A stretch of DNA of 64,000 nt from Candidatus Zhuqueibacterota bacterium (GCA_029261995.1 JAJDAF010000018.1:1-64000); one strand, 5' to 3'; shown: positions 54,668 through 63,898, counted from the stretch's first letter. The notes: generated by a model from the sequence alone, not told the origin. Translations and numbers: made by a program.

Positions 54668-55465
54668 TTAGTCGCTAAACACGGATTCGCCTCTCTCCAA
54701 TCTTAAGTCCACCAACTTGCTGGCGATGACACTGTCGGCGAAATGGTCGACAATCTCGATGGTGAACGATACTCTGATAGAATCAACTTCACTGGGGATG
54801 TGCACCGTTCCGAAGCTTACAAAATGGCCAAGCCAGCTCCTCGGGTTTATGAGGTTTCTGACTCCGTCCTCACTGAGCGGCTGCTGTGTCGAACCAATGA
54901 ACTGCGTTGCAACGAGGCGATTCTCCTGATTGAACTCGCAACCTGGGAAGCTCACGGAAAAAGAATCCACCAGCACGGCCGGGCCGGGATTGAAATTGCG
55001 GAATGTATCCGTCACGGCCCTCAGGCCGGTATAGGAAGGGTCCAGCCTGAAACAGCCGTCCGGGCTTTCCGTGATGACAGTACGAATTCGGCCGCCTTGC
55101 GGGCCGGAGCCTTCAATCACATCCACGGAGCTTACGAACTGCTTTGCAGCGATGTCAACGCTAAGTCCCTGGCCGATGAATTCCATCCGCAGCGTGTCTA
55201 CATGAAAATCCGCCTGCCAACGCGGGAAAGGCAGTGAGTCAATGCGATAGCCCGCCTCGATACCAACCCGGTGATCACCGGTAAAATTGGGGCTGGAGGA
55301 AGTCTCCCGCGCGTCAAACGAAATGCTTCTCCATGACTCGAACTCACCCCCCAGAACCCTGCCAAACGATGAGGTGTATTCCTTGCTGGGGTTCAGCAAA
55401 CTGCAGCTAGCCAGAAAAAGTTGAAAGGCGAACAATACCATTAAGAGTGAGATAGACCGTCTCAT
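54668..55465 (-). CDS. Lipoprotein, beta-rich, unknown
   Basis: 265 residues from the third of three consecutive ATGs (55465), which has the best spacing to GGAG. Lipobox LFLASC after RRSISLLMVLFAFQLF. The body reads as alternating strands (FDARETSSSPNFTGDHRVG, WQADFHVDTLRMEFIGQG, VDSFSVSFPGCEFNQENRLV, VDSIRVSFTIEIVDHFAD) without recognised motif. Probably an envelope protein specific to this lineage. Confidence 0.7.
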   Translation of the reverse strand: MRRSISLLMVLFAFQLFLASCSLLNPSKEYTSSFGRVLGGEFESWRSISFDARETSSSPNFTGDHRVGIEAGYRIDSLPFPRWQADFHVDTLRMEFIGQGLSVDIAAKQFVSSVDVIEGSGPQGGRIRTVITESPDGCFRLDPSYTGLRAVTDTFRNFNPGPAVLVDSFSVSFPGCEFNQENRLVATQFIGSTQQPLSEDGVRNLINPRSWLGHFVSFGTVHIPSEVDSIRVSFTIEIVDHFADSVIASKLVDLRLERGESVFSD

Positions 55466-55957
55466 CATCATACTCCGGTGATAAATCGTTCTGTTGGTTC
55501 CCAATCCACAAGTCTCACGTGAATTTGCGGGTTGAAGGCAACCGGCGTTCCAAGAAGCGTTGAAAACGCTTAAGTGTTAAATTTTCAATCACCTGAAACA
55601 GAAGTGCAAAGCCTGCCGGGAAAGGTGTAGTGTGAACCTGTCGGCTCATCTGCGAACATCATTCACAGGCTGAGCGCTGCCGCACGGCATGACCCGTTGC
55701 TGGTCGTCATGCACAAAAAAGATATCATCGGACAGCCGGCGCACCGGCTTGCAGTTGGGCCAAGACCATTATTGACGAACATGTCGATGTTTATGCATGA
55801 ATGCCGGAACCGGCCAGGCCGCTGGTCCGATTTCTTTGGCCTGCAGGTAGGAGAAAAATCAATCAAATTGTCTCCAACCAATGGAAGAAGATTTCCAAAA
55901 TTTTGTATCTAACCACAACTACTCCTTTCAGCCAATCGCTCTTCCCGGAAACCAAAC
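55466..55957. other. Intergenic, no clear gene
   Basis: A plus-strand frame (55697-55912) has no ribosome binding site and no recognisable product. This is the promoter region for the lipoprotein gene (minus) and the esterase gene (plus). Confidence 0.4.
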
Positions 55958-56779
55958 ATGAGGTTTTCAAAAGTGATTATGAAAGAAGATATTGAGCGAT
56001 TGACGCGCGACCACCGCCGGTCAGGCCTCTCCAGGCGTGACTTTATCAAAACCAGCCTGGGTGCACTAGCTGCGCCGCTTTTCCTGAGTTGCAGCAACTC
56101 CCCGACCGAGCCCAGTTTCGAACCAAGGCTTGCAGCCAGGCCAGGAACGCCGAGCATAACGCCCACACCGGGCCTCAGCCAACTCGGTCTTGCCGAGCCT
56201 CGGGATGGACTCCTGTACGTACCGGAAAGCTATTCTCCGGAAAAGCCGGCGCCGCTCTTCATCGCCTTACACGGCGCCGGTGGCGATAGCGACAACTGGG
56301 CCAGCTATTACGCACGCGCCGAGGCGCGCGGCATGATTTTCCTCGCCATTGACTCACGTGCAGGGTCGTGGGATTTGGCACGGGGCGGCTTCGGACCTGA
56401 TGTCCTGTTCCTCGATCGGGCGCTAAAGCACACCTTTGACCGCTGTCGCATCGACCCGACGCATCTTGCCTTGGCAGGGTTCTCGGACGGCGCCTCCTAC
56501 GCGCTGTCACTCGGGGTTTCCAATGGCGACCTTTTCAGCCAGTTGATTGCCTACTCTCCCGGTTTTCTAGCGCCAGACGATCCCCTGGTCGGCAAACCGC
56601 GCATCTTCGTTGCACATGGCACGCAGGACACCATTCTTCCGGTTAGCGGCAGTCGACACCGCATCGTGCCATCCCTTCTCGATGACGACTATGATGTGAC
56701 TTACTATGAGTTTAACGGTGGCCACACGGTGCCTGCCGCTGTTTCCGAGTTCGCGCTGGATTGGTGGGCGAAGAGCTGA
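55958..56779 (+). CDS. Exported esterase (PHB depolymerase/feruloyl esterase-like)
   Basis: 273 residues. Tat-type signal SRRDFIKTSLGALAAPLFLSC with lipobox, so likely a Tat-exported lipoprotein. Alpha/beta hydrolase core: PLFIALHGAGGDSDNW (oxyanion region), nucleophile in LALAGFSDGASYAL (GFSDG), acid in FVAHGTQDTILP and histidine in FNGGHTVPA. Substrate likely a polyester or phenolic ester. ATG 55958 is chosen; ATG 55979 is an alternative. Fragments of a paralogue's 3' end occur at 57371-57417 and 59335-59524. Confidence 0.88.
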   Translation: MRFSKVIMKEDIERLTRDHRRSGLSRRDFIKTSLGALAAPLFLSCSNSPTEPSFEPRLAARPGTPSITPTPGLSQLGLAEPRDGLLYVPESYSPEKPAPLFIALHGAGGDSDNWASYYARAEARGMIFLAIDSRAGSWDLARGGFGPDVLFLDRALKHTFDRCRIDPTHLALAGFSDGASYALSLGVSNGDLFSQLIAYSPGFLAPDDPLVGKPRIFVAHGTQDTILPVSGSRHRIVPSLLDDDYDVTYYEFNGGHTVPAAVSEFALDWWAKS

Positions 56780-56840
56780 CCAACTTTGACCTTTATAATC
56801 CAAGGCTCAGTGTCAATGCTGGGCTGACTCTGAATGGCCC

Positions 56841-57333
56841 TCCGGCCAGTGTTTCCACCGCCGTCTGGAGTGTTCCGTGCCCCTGCGGCTGGTGTTCCCA
56901 CCACCGTCGGGAGTGTTCCCTGCCCCTGTAGCTGGTGTTGCGACCGCCGTCGCGAGTGTTCCGTGCCCCTGTGGCTGGTGTTCCCACCGCCGTCGCGAGT
57001 GTTCCGTGCCCCTGTGGCCAGTGTTCCCACCACCGTCGGGAGTGTTCCGTGCCCCTGCAGCTGGTGTTGTCACCGCCGTCGCGAGTGTTGAGTGCCCCTG
57101 CAGCTGGTGTTGTGACCGCCGTCGGGAGTGTTGAGTGCCCCTGTGGCCAGTGTTGAGACCGCCGTCGGGAGTGTTGAGTGCCCCTGTAGCTGGTGTTGAG
57201 ACCGCCGTCGGGAGTGTTGAGTGCCCCTGTAGCTGGTGTTGTGACCGCCGTCTGGAGTGTTGAGTGCCCCTGCAGCTGGTGTTGAGACCGCCGTCGGGAG
57301 TGTTGAGTGCCCCTGTAGCCAAGGGTTGCTGCC
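56841..57333. repeat. 43-bp tandem array 3 (10 full units plus partial ends)
   Basis: Full units start at 56871, 56914, 56957, 57000, 57043, 57086, 57129, 57172, 57215 and 57258, each exactly 43 bp. Each unit is two related halves: TGTTCCGTGCCCCTG plus GGCTGG (22 bp) and TGTTCCCACCGCCGTCG-like (21 bp). The first five units have TGTTCC, the last five TGTTGA, indicating block expansion. The frame shifts by one each unit, yet no stop codon breaks the minus frame 56813-57487, whose product would be a low-complexity Thr/Gly/His/Arg protein; I do not annotate it as a gene. Confidence 0.93.
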
Positions 57334-57370
57334 GGGCGCCGAGGGCGATTTGTGCCTGGAATGACGCTTG

Positions 57371-57417
57371 GCTGCCGGTGTTCCCGAGTTCGCGCAGGAT
57401 TAATTTTTTGATGTGAG
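57371..57417 (+). pseudogene. Degraded tail of an esterase paralogue
   Basis: 47 bp corresponding to the last 15 codons of an esterase gene like 55958-56779: the frame reads AAGVPEFAQD and is then broken by TAA where the better copy at 59335 has Trp. It shares CAGGATT, the T-run and GATGTG with that copy rather than with the intact gene. Lies 38 bp after array 3. Confidence 0.7.
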
Positions 57418-58048
57418 GTAATTGCACCTGGGGTGGAACGAGACGCCCGTCAAGTCTCTCACTAACCAAATCTCTCGGCTCCAGCATCGTCGAAATTAGC
57501 GCGCCTTTCTTGTTCGTCAGAAGCTGCTTTTTGATTCGAGTTTATGCAACTTTTTCTTGAAATAGAGTGTTCGACAATTGAGTATCGAGGCGGATTGTTT
57601 TGGACGCAAGTCCTCTCATTGGAGGCATACCAATACAGATGAAAACAGTCGTGACTCCCATCTCCGCATCATTAGCTTGAGTTATTAGCTGAGCACTCCT
57701 TCTCTTCCGACTCTCTTGACTACAATCGTCGCGCCTACCGCCTCATAGCACTACCTGTCAGTTCTTCTCAAACGTCTTGCACCGAAGATCATCAAACGAG
57801 TAGGAATCATAACGTTTACTTGGCCTGGAACGGCTTGAGTCCAGTCGTCTATTTTGCTGTAAAACCGGCAGGGTATCTCACGGTGAAGGCCCGGTTTTCG
57901 TTTTCCTGTATGGCGGTGAGGCCATGTCCTTTTTAGCAACAATCTTTGAATTGTGCGGCACCGACCAGTTGGCAGTAGGATGCAATTCGTAGCCGGTCAA
58001 CCCAATGTTGAGCGCCGTATTGCGGTTCACACAAATGGAGAAACAGCC
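57418..58048. other. Intergenic, no gene seen
   Basis: No frame with supporting signals. A GC-rich imperfect hairpin AAAACCGGC...GCCCGGTTTT lies near 57861-57898. Confidence 0.45.
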
Positions 58049-59281
58049 ATGAAAAAATCACAGAACTATCTCTTGCTGGGCTCCTTTCTTGTAGGGGTCA
58101 TTCTCATTTCTGCCTGCAACCGACCAGAAAGCCCTACTGCTCCGGAGGGGAAGCTCAGTTATTTGGCCAAGGCTTCGATACAGGCTTCAACCACTGACTG
58201 CCTTCCCGTTCCATCCGGTCTTGTAAGCTGGTGGCCTGGTGACGGCCATGCGAATGATATCGTCGGTGAAAACCACGGAACATTGCAAAATGGTGCGACG
58301 TTTTCCACAGGCTTTGTTACCTCAGGCAATGGTCAGGGGTTTAGTTTGGACGGTGTGGATGACATTATTGACGTCGGCTCACCCCAGGCATTGGATGATC
58401 TATTTAATGGTATCCATGATTTTACTGTTTCCGTTTGGTATGTATTGGAAGTAGAAGAAGTAGGGCGCACATCACCCTATCTAACACTTTTTACAAAGGG
58501 AAATATTGGCAGTTGTTGCGATTATTCAGGGACCCTTTCTTTTGCTTATGATCCGTACGTTCGTGGCTATTCTTTTGAAATCTATGATGGCGGGTATGGT
58601 AATGGGCTGGTGAAAAAATGGTCTGCCTCTGACTTTCCGTTAAACGAGTGGGTGCATTTCGCTCTGGCCTATAATGCATTCCTGCATGACCCGGAAGTGT
58701 ACGTCAATGGCCAAAAGTTAACCGGCTCGTATTTTTACAATCAGTATGATGGAACTGTCATTGAGAACATCCTGGATCAGGACTTCAAAATAGGAGGAGA
58801 GTTCTTGACCGACAGCAATGTTTGGCCGGGAAACCATTACTGGAAAGGTCTCATCGATGAATTCCAGGTCTTTGACCGTATACTTACCGAGGCGGAAATC
58901 CGTGCGGAGTATAACGCCGGCAGTGCAGGCAAGTGCAAGTTCATTTCCGTTGAAATTGACATTAAGCCGGGCAGCGACCCTAACTCTATCAATCCCAGAA
59001 GCAAAGGCGTGATCCCGGTGGCCATTCTAACTACAGAGGGTTTTGATGCCACCACCGTCGAGCCATTATCTGTCGAGTTCGGCCCAGACGGCGCATCGGA
59101 ATTTCACGGTAGGGGCCATATCAACGATGTTGACGGCGATGGCGATGATGATTTGGTGCTGCACTTCCGCACCCAGGAAACAGGCATCGTTGCTGGTGAC
59201 ACAGAGGCTTGTCTGGCAGGAGAGACGACCAGCGGTGACCCGATCAAAGGATGCGACACGATTCGGACGGTTGGTCGGTAA
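58049..59281 (+). CDS. LamG/concanavalin-like domain lipoprotein
   Basis: 410 residues from ATG 58049 (GGAG upstream). Lipobox LISAC. Residues about 60-285 form a LamG-like jelly roll: CLPVPSGLVSWWPGDGHAND, GQGFSLDGVDDIIDVGSP, FTVSVWYVLEVEE, EWVHFALAYNAFLHDPEVYV, HYWKGLIDEFQVFDRILTEA. The C-terminal domain (about 300-405) reads VEIDIKPGSDPNSINPRSKG and VIPVAILTTEGFDATTV, then VDGDGDDDLVLHF, a calcium-type repeat common in secreted proteins of this kind. Likely a surface carbohydrate-binding lipoprotein. Confidence 0.88.
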   Translation: MKKSQNYLLLGSFLVGVILISACNRPESPTAPEGKLSYLAKASIQASTTDCLPVPSGLVSWWPGDGHANDIVGENHGTLQNGATFSTGFVTSGNGQGFSLDGVDDIIDVGSPQALDDLFNGIHDFTVSVWYVLEVEEVGRTSPYLTLFTKGNIGSCCDYSGTLSFAYDPYVRGYSFEIYDGGYGNGLVKKWSASDFPLNEWVHFALAYNAFLHDPEVYVNGQKLTGSYFYNQYDGTVIENILDQDFKIGGEFLTDSNVWPGNHYWKGLIDEFQVFDRILTEAEIRAEYNAGSAGKCKFISVEIDIKPGSDPNSINPRSKGVIPVAILTTEGFDATTVEPLSVEFGPDGASEFHGRGHINDVDGDGDDDLVLHFRTQETGIVAGDTEACLAGETTSGDPIKGCDTIRTVGR

Positions 59282-59334
59282 TCAAATCGGTCATCAACCA
59301 GAGGGCATGCGGAGCTCCGGCGAATGAACTGCGC

Positions 59335-59524
59335 TCGTTGCACATGGCACGCAGGACACTATTCTGCCGGTTAGCGGCAGTCGACACCGCATCGTGCCCT
59401 CCCTTCTCGATGACGATTATGATGTGACTTATTATGAGTTTAACGGCAGCCACACGGTTCCTGCCGGGGTTTCCGAGTTCGCGCAGGATTGGTTTTTCGA
59501 TGTGGGCTGAGAGCTGACCAACTC
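59335..59524 (+). pseudogene. 3' fragment of a second esterase gene
   Basis: About 58 codons in frame up to the TGA at 59508-59510, reading VAHGTQDTILPVSGSRH and ending FAQDWFFDVG. Close to 90 % identical at DNA level to 56624-56790 of the intact esterase gene but with a different last stretch. No start, no nucleophile domain. It lies 54 bp downstream of the LamG gene stop. Confidence 0.88.
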
Positions 59525-59986
59525 CGGCGAAACTTTTCCTGGGATGAGTATCAAACCTGGGCCGACTCTTATAGGCATATGTGTCATAGTTTAGCCTTTG
59601 CCGATGGTGTGCTTGTTGCATTTCTCATCCTGCCACACAGCAGACAGTTTCTATGTCTGCTCCGTGAAACTGCCATTGATGCTTGAGTTCCCGATACCCT
59701 TCGACTCAATCACGCATCCAACGTGGTTTGACACGGCCTCCAAGTAATTGAGTAAAGACCTCCCCTGCTGGTGCACGAGATTATTGGCGATTGTAGACAG
59801 GAGCGGTCAAGAATCAATCGCAGTCTTGACTTTTGCTCCAGGAATGCAATACTGGTCACGAAGAAGGCATAGCGTAGCGTAATCACAAAATTGATTGACA
59901 ATAACCTACGTCTGGCTTACCTTTAGGGGTCTTGAATTGAGTTTCCGACCAAATTACATCACCTTAACTATAGGCGAGGGTTTCTT
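59525..59986. other. Intergenic, no gene seen
   Basis: No supported gene. GC content falls toward 59.9 kb, marking the border to the AT-rich NACHT gene; its promoter should lie here. Confidence 0.45.
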
Positions 59987-62900
59987 GTGGAATTCTCATC
60001 TCTGCCCCCAGTTGGGTCTTGGGAGCTTATTGTTGCTACAGCGCTTATCACGGTAGCCATCACTCTTTCGGCTACACTATTTTTTAAAAAGCTAGTAATC
60101 CCCATTGTGACGGTTCTCATCAAACCACTTCTTCTCATCAAAGAAATGATTTATAGATGGTTTGCTCTACGCAACCCGGTACCCATATCACTCTGGAATT
60201 ATCGAAGGCATGTGCTCAAATCTTGGCTCGCACGAATAGAAAATCCAGTAGGACCAGCTATCGAAGTATCTCTTGAGAGTGCCTTTGCGCCTCTTAGACT
60301 TGTTTCGTCTGATGAAGATAGGAATATTGACCTTCTTGAACACGCTGGCGAGCATTACCGCACAATGATCCTTGGTGGAGCTGGAACTGGGAAAACAACC
60401 TTAATGAAAAGTCTAGTAGTAAATATCCTCACCAACAGTGCTAGCCCTAGACTTAATGACCTAATCCCAGTTTTCATCAGGCTTCGACACTTGGGAACTA
60501 GGCAACATAGTGTTATGCAGGCAATCATCGCCGCATTCGAAGATTTTCATTTTGCAGCCGCTGAAAAGTTTGTTGAGTCGGCGGTGAATCAAGGAAAACT
60601 CCTTATCGTCTTAGACGGTTTGGATGAGGTTGGAGTCAACCGCACTGAAGTAGCGGAGGCAATACAAGATTTTTGTGAAAAAGATGAACAGCGAGATTTG
60701 AAGAACCGAGTCATTGTCACCTGTCGTGAACACGGATATAGAACTCAGGATCTTCAATCCGCGATAAAGGTGGCTGTTCGAGTAGAACCGTTCAGCAACC
60801 ATCATATGAGAATCTTTCTTCAAGGTTGGCCAGAGCATAATGGCAAGGCTCCCATCAATTTATATTCTAAAATTCAGGACGATCCCAGAATTGTCGAGAT
60901 TTGTCGGAATCCTCTTCTATTGACTATTCTAACAGGACTATTCCTAGAGATAGACGCAGAAAATTTCAAGATGCCATCATCACGTGACAGTTTTTATAAT
61001 GCTTGCTTAAATGAATTATTAGTACAGCGCCCCGCACGAAAAAAACAAACACAAAAATTTGATGCTGATCTGAAGCTGAGGACGCTTGCAAGCAGTTCCC
61101 TAGATCGACTTGAAACAGCTAGTCTCACTGACGATCCTGAAGAATTGCACATTGAGATCATCAGGAAGCATGCCATCAAAGCTTTCATGAAGAAAGAAGA
61201 TGATTTGGACATTCTCGAGTTGATCAACGAACTCACGGAAACGAATGCCATTCTCAAGCATACCGGGGCGAGTACTTATACATTTGCCCATCGCACCATT
61301 CAAGAATACTTGGCAGCTCAAGAAGCATTAAGAACTCGGACAACGGATCAGGTTCTAACCCATTTCGGTTCACCGCAGGACTTAAACGAGGTGTTACTTT
61401 TTTACTGTAGTCTAAACAGAAACATACCTCAGCTGTCCGAAGTCCTGGCTTACTTTGCTTCAGCTGATGAGTGGCGGCGTCCAGGTGAATGTTTGATTAA
61501 TATGCAGGAGGTTCCTGACATAAGAAAGGTCACGAGAATTTGCACGGAACTCTACGGGAAAATTGTAAACTTAGATGATCATCATTCAAATCTAGAAGTT
61601 CTTGCATCGATCGCTCAACTTCATGGTGATGAAGTTGGCACAGCTAGAGAGTTGTTTTCAAAGGCTATCGACTTTCTATCACTAGGGATGGAGCATACTG
61701 GAACAACGGCCCTCGAGTCTGTGCTCGCGACAAAGCCGAAGATGGCTTTCAAAGTTATTTCTGCGCTTCGCGGTCATGGTTCCCCATCTGTACGCTCCGC
61801 AGCGGTTCGAATGCTTCGAGACATCGGAACCGACGAAGCACTTGACCAACTCATTGAGATTATCGGCGGGCCTGATAAACTTGAAAAGACTGAGGCCGCC
61901 AGGATGCTTGCTAGCCTCATCTCTACTCGAAAGGACGAATTGTTAAAACGGGCAATGTTATTTAAAGATAGAAGGGATAGCGCAGTATGGCCACTGGAAG
62001 ATTATTTCCCAGGCAGACTAGCATTACCTATTGCGGAAGCTATTTCAAAGGAGGAAACTAAGTCTGGCGATCCAGCAATTAATGTAGCTGCTCAAGCCAT
62101 TAGAGAACAGCGCAAAGGAATTAAGTTCTTACCTCAGTGGAAAAATGTGCTTCGCGACGCAAGGCTGAGGCACATTGAACGGTTCATTGAGAAAACTTTT
62201 GATGAGATATTTTTTTGGGGTTCCGGGCTCTATATACTTACATATGTCTTATTTACAATGTGGGGGCAATACTCAGGTCAGCATTTCATAGTAGAGAGTA
62301 ATCCCATAGCAATGTATTCAATCAGTTCTAAGAAGCTTGAAAAAGTTCGACTAGAGGCAATAGAGCTAAGAACAAGAATCAGGTCACTTTGTCCACCGAA
62401 TGCTACAGGGTTTTCCCGCGTTCTTCCATGGAACTGGTCGGTGGAACCCATTGTGCCACCAAGTATAGCAGAGGGGTATAAACATGTCAATCGACTCTCA
62501 GAAATTGATTTTGAACCGTATTATCTCTCGGCTGCTGAGTTGGATTCCCTAGAGGCACTAGTGTACCCGAACGAAATCCAACGCCTCACAACAGCTATTC
62601 ATATACTCCAAGAGGAACGGTTGCCAAGCCGAGATACATCATATACTGCGGTTGGTACGATGACTCCGTGGTCTGGAATCGTCTTTATGCTTATTGTGGT
62701 CACAATACTCGTGGCAAACCTGTTGGCCAGGGTGAGACATCCTGACGACTATTTATATTCGCGCGGGCTGTTTCTGGTGATAGCGTGGTTGGGCTTCCTC
62801 TTTATGCTCATTCATGTGCGCGGTTCACATCTATTGGTATTAGCCCCATTTGGCCTATTCGGATTTTTCTTGCTTTGCAGTAACCTTCTTGGCTTAAGGC

Positions 62901-63007
62901 CTAGAAATCCATATTTGAAAGATATCACTCACCTAGTTCCTTCTTCATTGGCCCGGGCTAAGCGTTTTCACCACCGACGGGCGCCTCGAATTTGGTATCA
63001 ACAATAA
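59987..63007 (+). CDS. Membrane-anchored NACHT-type STAND NTPase
   Basis: 1006 residues from GTG 59987 (GAGGG upstream). N-terminal membrane helices (about 14-34 and 36-55). NACHT ATPase: Walker A GGAGTGKT (130-137), PVFIRLRHLG, Walker B LLIVLDGLDEVG (D210), sensor-like RVIVTCREHGY and NPLLLTILTGLF. A helical region with FAHRTIQEYLAAQEAL follows, as in NACHT winged-helix parts, then HEAT-like repeats about 590-650 (HGSPSVRSAAVRMLRDIG). The C-terminal third has further membrane helices (about 738-757, 892-915, and two or three between 924 and 970). Bacterial NACHT proteins act in antiphage defence; here the effector could be the membrane part. AT-rich compared with its neighbours, consistent with transfer. 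Confidence 0.9.
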   Translation: MEFSSLPPVGSWELIVATALITVAITLSATLFFKKLVIPIVTVLIKPLLLIKEMIYRWFALRNPVPISLWNYRRHVLKSWLARIENPVGPAIEVSLESAFAPLRLVSSDEDRNIDLLEHAGEHYRTMILGGAGTGKTTLMKSLVVNILTNSASPRLNDLIPVFIRLRHLGTRQHSVMQAIIAAFEDFHFAAAEKFVESAVNQGKLLIVLDGLDEVGVNRTEVAEAIQDFCEKDEQRDLKNRVIVTCREHGYRTQDLQSAIKVAVRVEPFSNHHMRIFLQGWPEHNGKAPINLYSKIQDDPRIVEICRNPLLLTILTGLFLEIDAENFKMPSSRDSFYNACLNELLVQRPARKKQTQKFDADLKLRTLASSSLDRLETASLTDDPEELHIEIIRKHAIKAFMKKEDDLDILELINELTETNAILKHTGASTYTFAHRTIQEYLAAQEALRTRTTDQVLTHFGSPQDLNEVLLFYCSLNRNIPQLSEVLAYFASADEWRRPGECLINMQEVPDIRKVTRICTELYGKIVNLDDHHSNLEVLASIAQLHGDEVGTARELFSKAIDFLSLGMEHTGTTALESVLATKPKMAFKVISALRGHGSPSVRSAAVRMLRDIGTDEALDQLIEIIGGPDKLEKTEAARMLASLISTRKDELLKRAMLFKDRRDSAVWPLEDYFPGRLALPIAEAISKEETKSGDPAINVAAQAIREQRKGIKFLPQWKNVLRDARLRHIERFIEKTFDEIFFWGSGLYILTYVLFTMWGQYSGQHFIVESNPIAMYSISSKKLEKVRLEAIELRTRIRSLCPPNATGFSRVLPWNWSVEPIVPPSIAEGYKHVNRLSEIDFEPYYLSAAELDSLEALVYPNEIQRLTTAIHILQEERLPSRDTSYTAVGTMTPWSGIVFMLIVVTILVANLLARVRHPDDYLYSRGLFLVIAWLGFLFMLIHVRGSHLLVLAPFGLFGFFLLCSNLLGLRPRNPYLKDITHLVPSSLARAKRFHHRRAPRIWYQQ

Positions 63008-63361
63008 TCTCCCAATCATCTTCCACCTCAACCATTCATCATAATCCAATCCACATACGGCACCAACACCTGCTCTTCAACTCCCGGCGCCTGGACGGCG
63101 GCAACCCATTTGTCTGCAACCTGGTCGTACACCTGCACTGCATATCATGCCTGGCCACGCCTGACAACCCTGGTCCCGTAGTCCTGACCCCATCAGCAAA
63201 CCGCCACTCTCCATCCTTGCCAGCTGGTTTCTGTCCAAACCGCGATGGCTGTGCCTCGCGCGAAGGTCAAGCGTCGCATCGCAGACTCGCTCAAGCTCAA
63301 TACCGGAACGACCGTTGAAAACGGTTTCCTGACCCTGCTTGTGCGCCAGCGACTTTGACTT
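63008..63361. other. Degraded coding sequence, probably phage-related
   Basis: On the minus strand the segment ending at TGA 63028-63030 reads YAVQVYDQVADKWVAAVQA and continues PGVEEQVLVPYVDW for about 38 codons after an in-frame stop, which looks like the 3' end of a broken gene. Other frames are short. Family not recognised. Confidence 0.35.
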
Positions 63362-63619
63362 CTACCCTTCTGTCCTGGTTTCTTTGGACTCGTAGCCGAA
63401 GGCACGCTTAAACAGGGCGTTCTCGACTTCCGAGTCGGCTACTGCCTTGCCTTTTTTTAGGGCTTCCAGAAATGCTGGTTTTTCAGATTCCCAGACCTCG
63501 AAGGTTGACAACGTGACATCCAGGTTCTTGGCCATCTGGGCATCGGTTAGGCCCTGTTCGCCGTGCTCCCGGACTCGTTTTGGGAAGGTTGACTGATATT
63601 TTGTCTTGCGACCTGCCAT
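63362..63619 (-). CDS. Phage terminase small subunit-like protein, shortened
   Basis: 85 residues. Helix-turn-helix protein of the type MAGRKTKYQSTFPKRVREHG, LTDAQMAKNLDVTLSTFEVW, KPAFLEALKKGKAVADSEVE, NALFKRAFGYESKE, which matches the N-terminal DNA-binding part of phage terminase small subunits (usual length about 130-170). It ends abruptly with TRTEG, so the C-terminal oligomerisation part is missing. No large terminase, capsid or integrase gene is seen, so this is a prophage relic or a domesticated DNA-binding protein. Confidence 0.72.
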   Translation of the reverse strand: MAGRKTKYQSTFPKRVREHGEQGLTDAQMAKNLDVTLSTFEVWESEKPAFLEALKKGKAVADSEVENALFKRAFGYESKETRTEG

Positions 63620-63706
63620 GTGAGAAACATAGCAGGAAAGCGCCTAATGTCAACGGGGCCTTTAACTAAAGATCAAGAGTCAGCTGGCCGACGATCAGGA
63701 TACGGA

Positions 63707-63898
63707 TCATCGGCGATCTGTAGTCTGCTTCTCGATTTTGAAGAACTCGCCGAGCTTCAGGAGAAAATGGTCAGGCAAGATGTAGAGTACTAATCCCGCG
63801 ACGGCTACAGCGGCGGCAATGTCCAGACGCTGAATTATGGCGGCTGCACAAATGGCAACGAGCAGAACGAGCGCAAGAGAAACGGGGATTTTACGCAT
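63707..63898 (-). CDS. Small membrane protein, unknown
   Basis: 63 residues with an excellent ribosome binding site (GGAGGTCTC before ATG). One or two hydrophobic helices (about 5-24 and 27-44: SLALVLLVAICAAAII, IAAAVAVAGLVLYILP) and a charged tail ending EFFKIEKQTTDRR. Size and topology recall phage holin-like proteins, and a terminase-like gene is next on the same strand, but there is no specific motif. Confidence 0.6.
   Translation of the reverse strand: MRKIPVSLALVLLVAICAAAIIQRLDIAAAVAVAGLVLYILPDHFLLKLGEFFKIEKQTTDRR

Noticed and set aside
55697-55912. Plus-strand 71-codon frame before the esterase gene
   Set aside because: No ribosome binding site, odd composition, and no recognisable pattern.
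56704-57487. Minus-strand 109- and 224-codon frames over array 3
   Set aside because: They consist almost wholly of translated 43-bp repeats in shifting frames, overlap each other, and have no start signal. The absence of stops follows from the unit sequence.
63246-63359. Plus-strand 37-codon frame (MAVPRAKVKRRIADS...)
   Set aside because: Reads plausibly but is very short, lacks a ribosome binding site and lies in a degraded region.
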